A stretch of 6,621 nt of DNA, from positions 1-6,621 of the forward strand of contig LKMM01000150.1 of NCBI GenBank assembly GCA_001563885.1, given 5' to 3'. Shown one piece after another: positions 5,386-6,621 of this stretch; position 1 is the stretch's first letter, and the number at the start of each line of letters is the position of its first letter. Both the position numbers and the translations under genes were made by a program. Below the pieces are notes generated by a model. The model ran no database searches and was not told the DNA's origin. It saw only the letters and a list, made by a program, of their open reading frames with translations. Origin of the DNA: Natrialbaceae archaeon B1-Br10_E2g27 (GTDB lineage: Archaea > Halobacteriota > Halobacteria > Halobacteriales > Natrialbaceae).

Positions 5386-5392
5386 TGATTAA
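5386..5392 (+). promoter_or_regulatory. TATA-like element of the alcohol dehydrogenase gene
   Basis: TGATTAA is centred about 28 bases upstream of the ADH ATG at 5417 and is preceded by GCGAACG (5376-5382), a plausible TFB-recognition element. This predicts a leaderless or few-base leader. GTTCG at 5358-5362 and CGAAC at 5377-5381 form a weak inverted repeat just upstream that could be regulatory but has only five-base arms. Confidence 0.45.
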
Positions 5393-5416
5393 TGGTGTAG
5401 AATACAGCAGTGGACC

Positions 5417-6457
5417 ATGCAAGCAGCCAGACTCAACGAGTACACCCACGATATGACCGACGCACTCGAGATCGAGGAGATCGATCGACCGAGTGCACAG
5501 AGTCCGGACGACGTCATCGTCGAAATCGAGGGCGCAGGGTGGTGTCAGACTGACAATCACATTATCGAGGGCCAGTGGGTCGAGTACGTCCCACAGGAAC
5601 TGCCAATGACACTCGGCCACGAGAACGCGGGCATCGTCGCCGAGGTCGGCTCGGACGTAACGCTCGTCGAGGAGGGCGATCCGGTGATCTGTCATCCCGT
5701 CCAGACCTGTGGTACCTGTCGGCCCTGCCGGCTCGGGGAAGACATGTACTGTGAAAACGACGCGTTCAACGGACTCACGACCGACGGCGGCTTTGCCGAG
5801 TATCTCCACACGAGCGAACGGGCGGTAATCCCGCTTCCCGACGGTGTCGACCCGACCGACATCGCCCCCCACGCAGACGCCGGAATCACGGCCTACCACG
5901 CCGCAAAGAAGGCCGTCGCCGAACTCAACCCCGGTGACACCTGCGTCGTCATCGGCATCGGTGGCCTCGGTCACATCGGCCTGCAGTGTATCGACGCGAT
6001 GAGCGCCGCCGACATCGTCGCCGTCGATCTCAAAGACAAAGCCCTCGAACTCGCCGACGACCTCGGAGCCCACCATACGATCAACTCGAGCGAAGCGGAG
6101 GTGCCGGAGGTGATCGCGAATCTAACTGACGACGTCGGTGCCCAGCAGATTCTCGATTTCGTCGGCGCGGACGAGACCACTGCCTACGGACCCGATATCG
6201 CTGCCGCGGGCGGCGACCACCACGTCATCGGCTACGGCGGTCACGTCCACGAACCCTGCCAGGCGTTCGTCGCCGGCGAGCTGTCTTTCCGCGGAAACAT
6301 CGTCGGCAAGTACACCGAACTCCAGGAACTCGTCTCGCTCGTCGACCGCGGCGACGTCCACCTCCACACCGAACGCTACGGGTTAGACGAGGTCAACGAC
6401 GTCGCTGAAAAACTCGAGCACCGCGAGATCGAAGGTCGAGCAGTCATCGTTCCCTAA
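5417..6457 (+). CDS. Zinc-dependent medium-chain alcohol dehydrogenase
   Basis: This 346-residue oxidoreductase of the MDR superfamily probably interconverts an alcohol and an aldehyde or ketone with a nicotinamide cofactor in the cytoplasm. The length and layout resemble Sulfolobus-type ADH. Catalytic-zinc ligands visible are Cys43 (GWCQTD, 41-46) and His68-Glu69 (LGHEN). The third position is Asp154 (ADAGITAY), as in some bacterial secondary ADHs, instead of the Cys of Sulfolobus ADH. A complete structural-zinc lobe is present: Cys98, Cys101, Cys104 and Cys112. The Rossmann fingerprint GIGGLG is at 180-185, and Asp204 at the end of strand 2 (VAVDLKDKA) suggests NAD preference. The ATG at 5417 gives the standard N-terminus and sits 28 bases after a TATA-like element. 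It appears monocistronic. The substrate cannot be read from the sequence; a sugar, aryl alcohol or short-chain alcohol is possible. Confidence 0.9.
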   Translation: MQAARLNEYTHDMTDALEIEEIDRPSAQSPDDVIVEIEGAGWCQTDNHIIEGQWVEYVPQELPMTLGHENAGIVAEVGSDVTLVEEGDPVICHPVQTCGTCRPCRLGEDMYCENDAFNGLTTDGGFAEYLHTSERAVIPLPDGVDPTDIAPHADAGITAYHAAKKAVAELNPGDTCVVIGIGGLGHIGLQCIDAMSAADIVAVDLKDKALELADDLGAHHTINSSEAEVPEVIANLTDDVGAQQILDFVGADETTAYGPDIAAAGGDHHVIGYGGHVHEPCQAFVAGELSFRGNIVGKYTELQELVSLVDRGDVHLHTERYGLDEVNDVAEKLEHREIEGRAVIVP

Positions 6458-6478
6458 CGATCCACTGCAGGGAGCTGA

Positions 6479-6483
6479 TTTTT
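6479..6483 (+). terminator. Oligo-T terminator after the alcohol dehydrogenase gene
   Basis: A T5 run begins 22 bases after the ADH stop, preceded by a weak CAG-n4-CTG dyad (6468-6477). This fits an archaeal oligo-U terminator. The dyad is too short to count as a real hairpin. Confidence 0.42.
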
Positions 6484-6510
6484 CACGAAACGGGTACTGC
6501 TTCGAGGGAG

Positions 6511-6621
6511 CTAGTCGTCTGCGTGGGTCTCGAGACGACGTTCTCTGGATTTTCGTAGTTCGTCACAGATCCCGCCCTGGCTCGACATATTGATCCTGGC
6601 CGAACGCGCTCGCCGGTGGAC
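6511..6621 (-). other. Unassigned leftward open frame at the right edge
   Basis: On the minus strand one frame stays open from the window edge to a TAG at 6511-6513, giving 36 residues that end in RERRLETHADD. It holds an internal ATG at 6588 (MSSQGGICDELRKSRERR...), which would give a 25-residue peptide. A second minus frame is open from the edge to a TGA at 6563-6565, with a C-terminus resembling an ordinary acidic tail. I recognise neither, and cannot tell whether either is the end of a real gene entering from the right. The remaining bases, 6458-6510, hold only the ADH T-run. Confidence 0.2.

Noticed and set aside
5240..6076. A 278-codon leftward frame opposite the alcohol dehydrogenase gene
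   Set aside because: It is a long antisense frame caused by GC-rich codon structure. The plus-strand ADH has complete zinc and cofactor motifs, while this translation has no recognisable domain and runs through the cgi121 3' end and the intergenic gap.
6589..6600. TTGATCCTGGCC, resembling the start of a 16S rRNA gene
   Set aside because: The following bases (gaacgcgctcgccggtggac) do not continue as archaeal or bacterial 16S rRNA, and the archaeal upstream ATTCCGG context is absent. It is a chance match.
1..6621. Scarcity of CTAG (about four sites where random expectation is above twenty)
   Set aside because: CTAG depletion and CTAG methylation are already well known in haloarchaea, so it supports the taxonomic call but is not new.
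1..6621. CRISPR arrays, insertion sequences, attachment sites or toxin-antitoxin pairs
   Set aside because: No regularly spaced repeats, transposase motifs, terminal inverted repeats with target duplications or tRNA-linked duplications were found on reading both strands.

Overview
The window looks like an ordinary chromosomal stretch from a haloarchaeon. The predicted proteins are strongly acidic, with Asp/Glu far outnumbering Lys/Arg. The base composition is GC-rich, starts are typically preceded by a TATA-like element about 25-31 bases upstream (a leaderless or short-leader pattern), and CTAG is rare. The gene content is archaeal: Hel308, Cgi121 and a lactate-dehydrogenase-like malate dehydrogenase. 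The hexamer CTCGAG occurs about 30 times, a bias I associate with the Natrialbales side of the haloarchaea, but genus cannot be settled from this sequence.

Layout. The left edge holds the first 27 codons of a leftward gene resembling the TIGR00725 / LOG-like nucleotide-binding family. A 195-bp divergent intergenic region with two short dyads and two TATA-like elements separates it from mdh (279-1193, +). mdh converges on a small leftward ferredoxin gene with only three cysteines (1251-1499). A 113-bp divergent gap leads to a six-helix membrane protein of the DUF6498 type (1613-2311, +). Next come hel308 (2363-4720, +) with its own TATA element and cgi121 (4720-5250, +), whose start codon overlaps the helicase stop. 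A 166-bp gap with T-runs and a TATA-like element precedes a zinc-dependent medium-chain alcohol dehydrogenase (5417-6457, +). The last 164 bases contain a T-run after that gene and an unassigned leftward open frame that runs off the window.

Function. The genes are mostly separate housekeeping units: central carbon metabolism (mdh), electron transfer (ferredoxin), alcohol/aldehyde redox (ADH), fork repair (hel308) and tRNA t6A modification (cgi121). The only clear operon is hel308-cgi121. The ribosome-binding site of cgi121 lies inside the last sense codons of hel308, and those codons also encode a PCNA-binding-like C-terminal motif. I do not see a new defence, mobile or secretion system. The points most worth a second look are this dual-use hel308/cgi121 junction, the three-cysteine ferredoxin, the dyads upstream of mdh and the uncharacterised DUF6498 protein.
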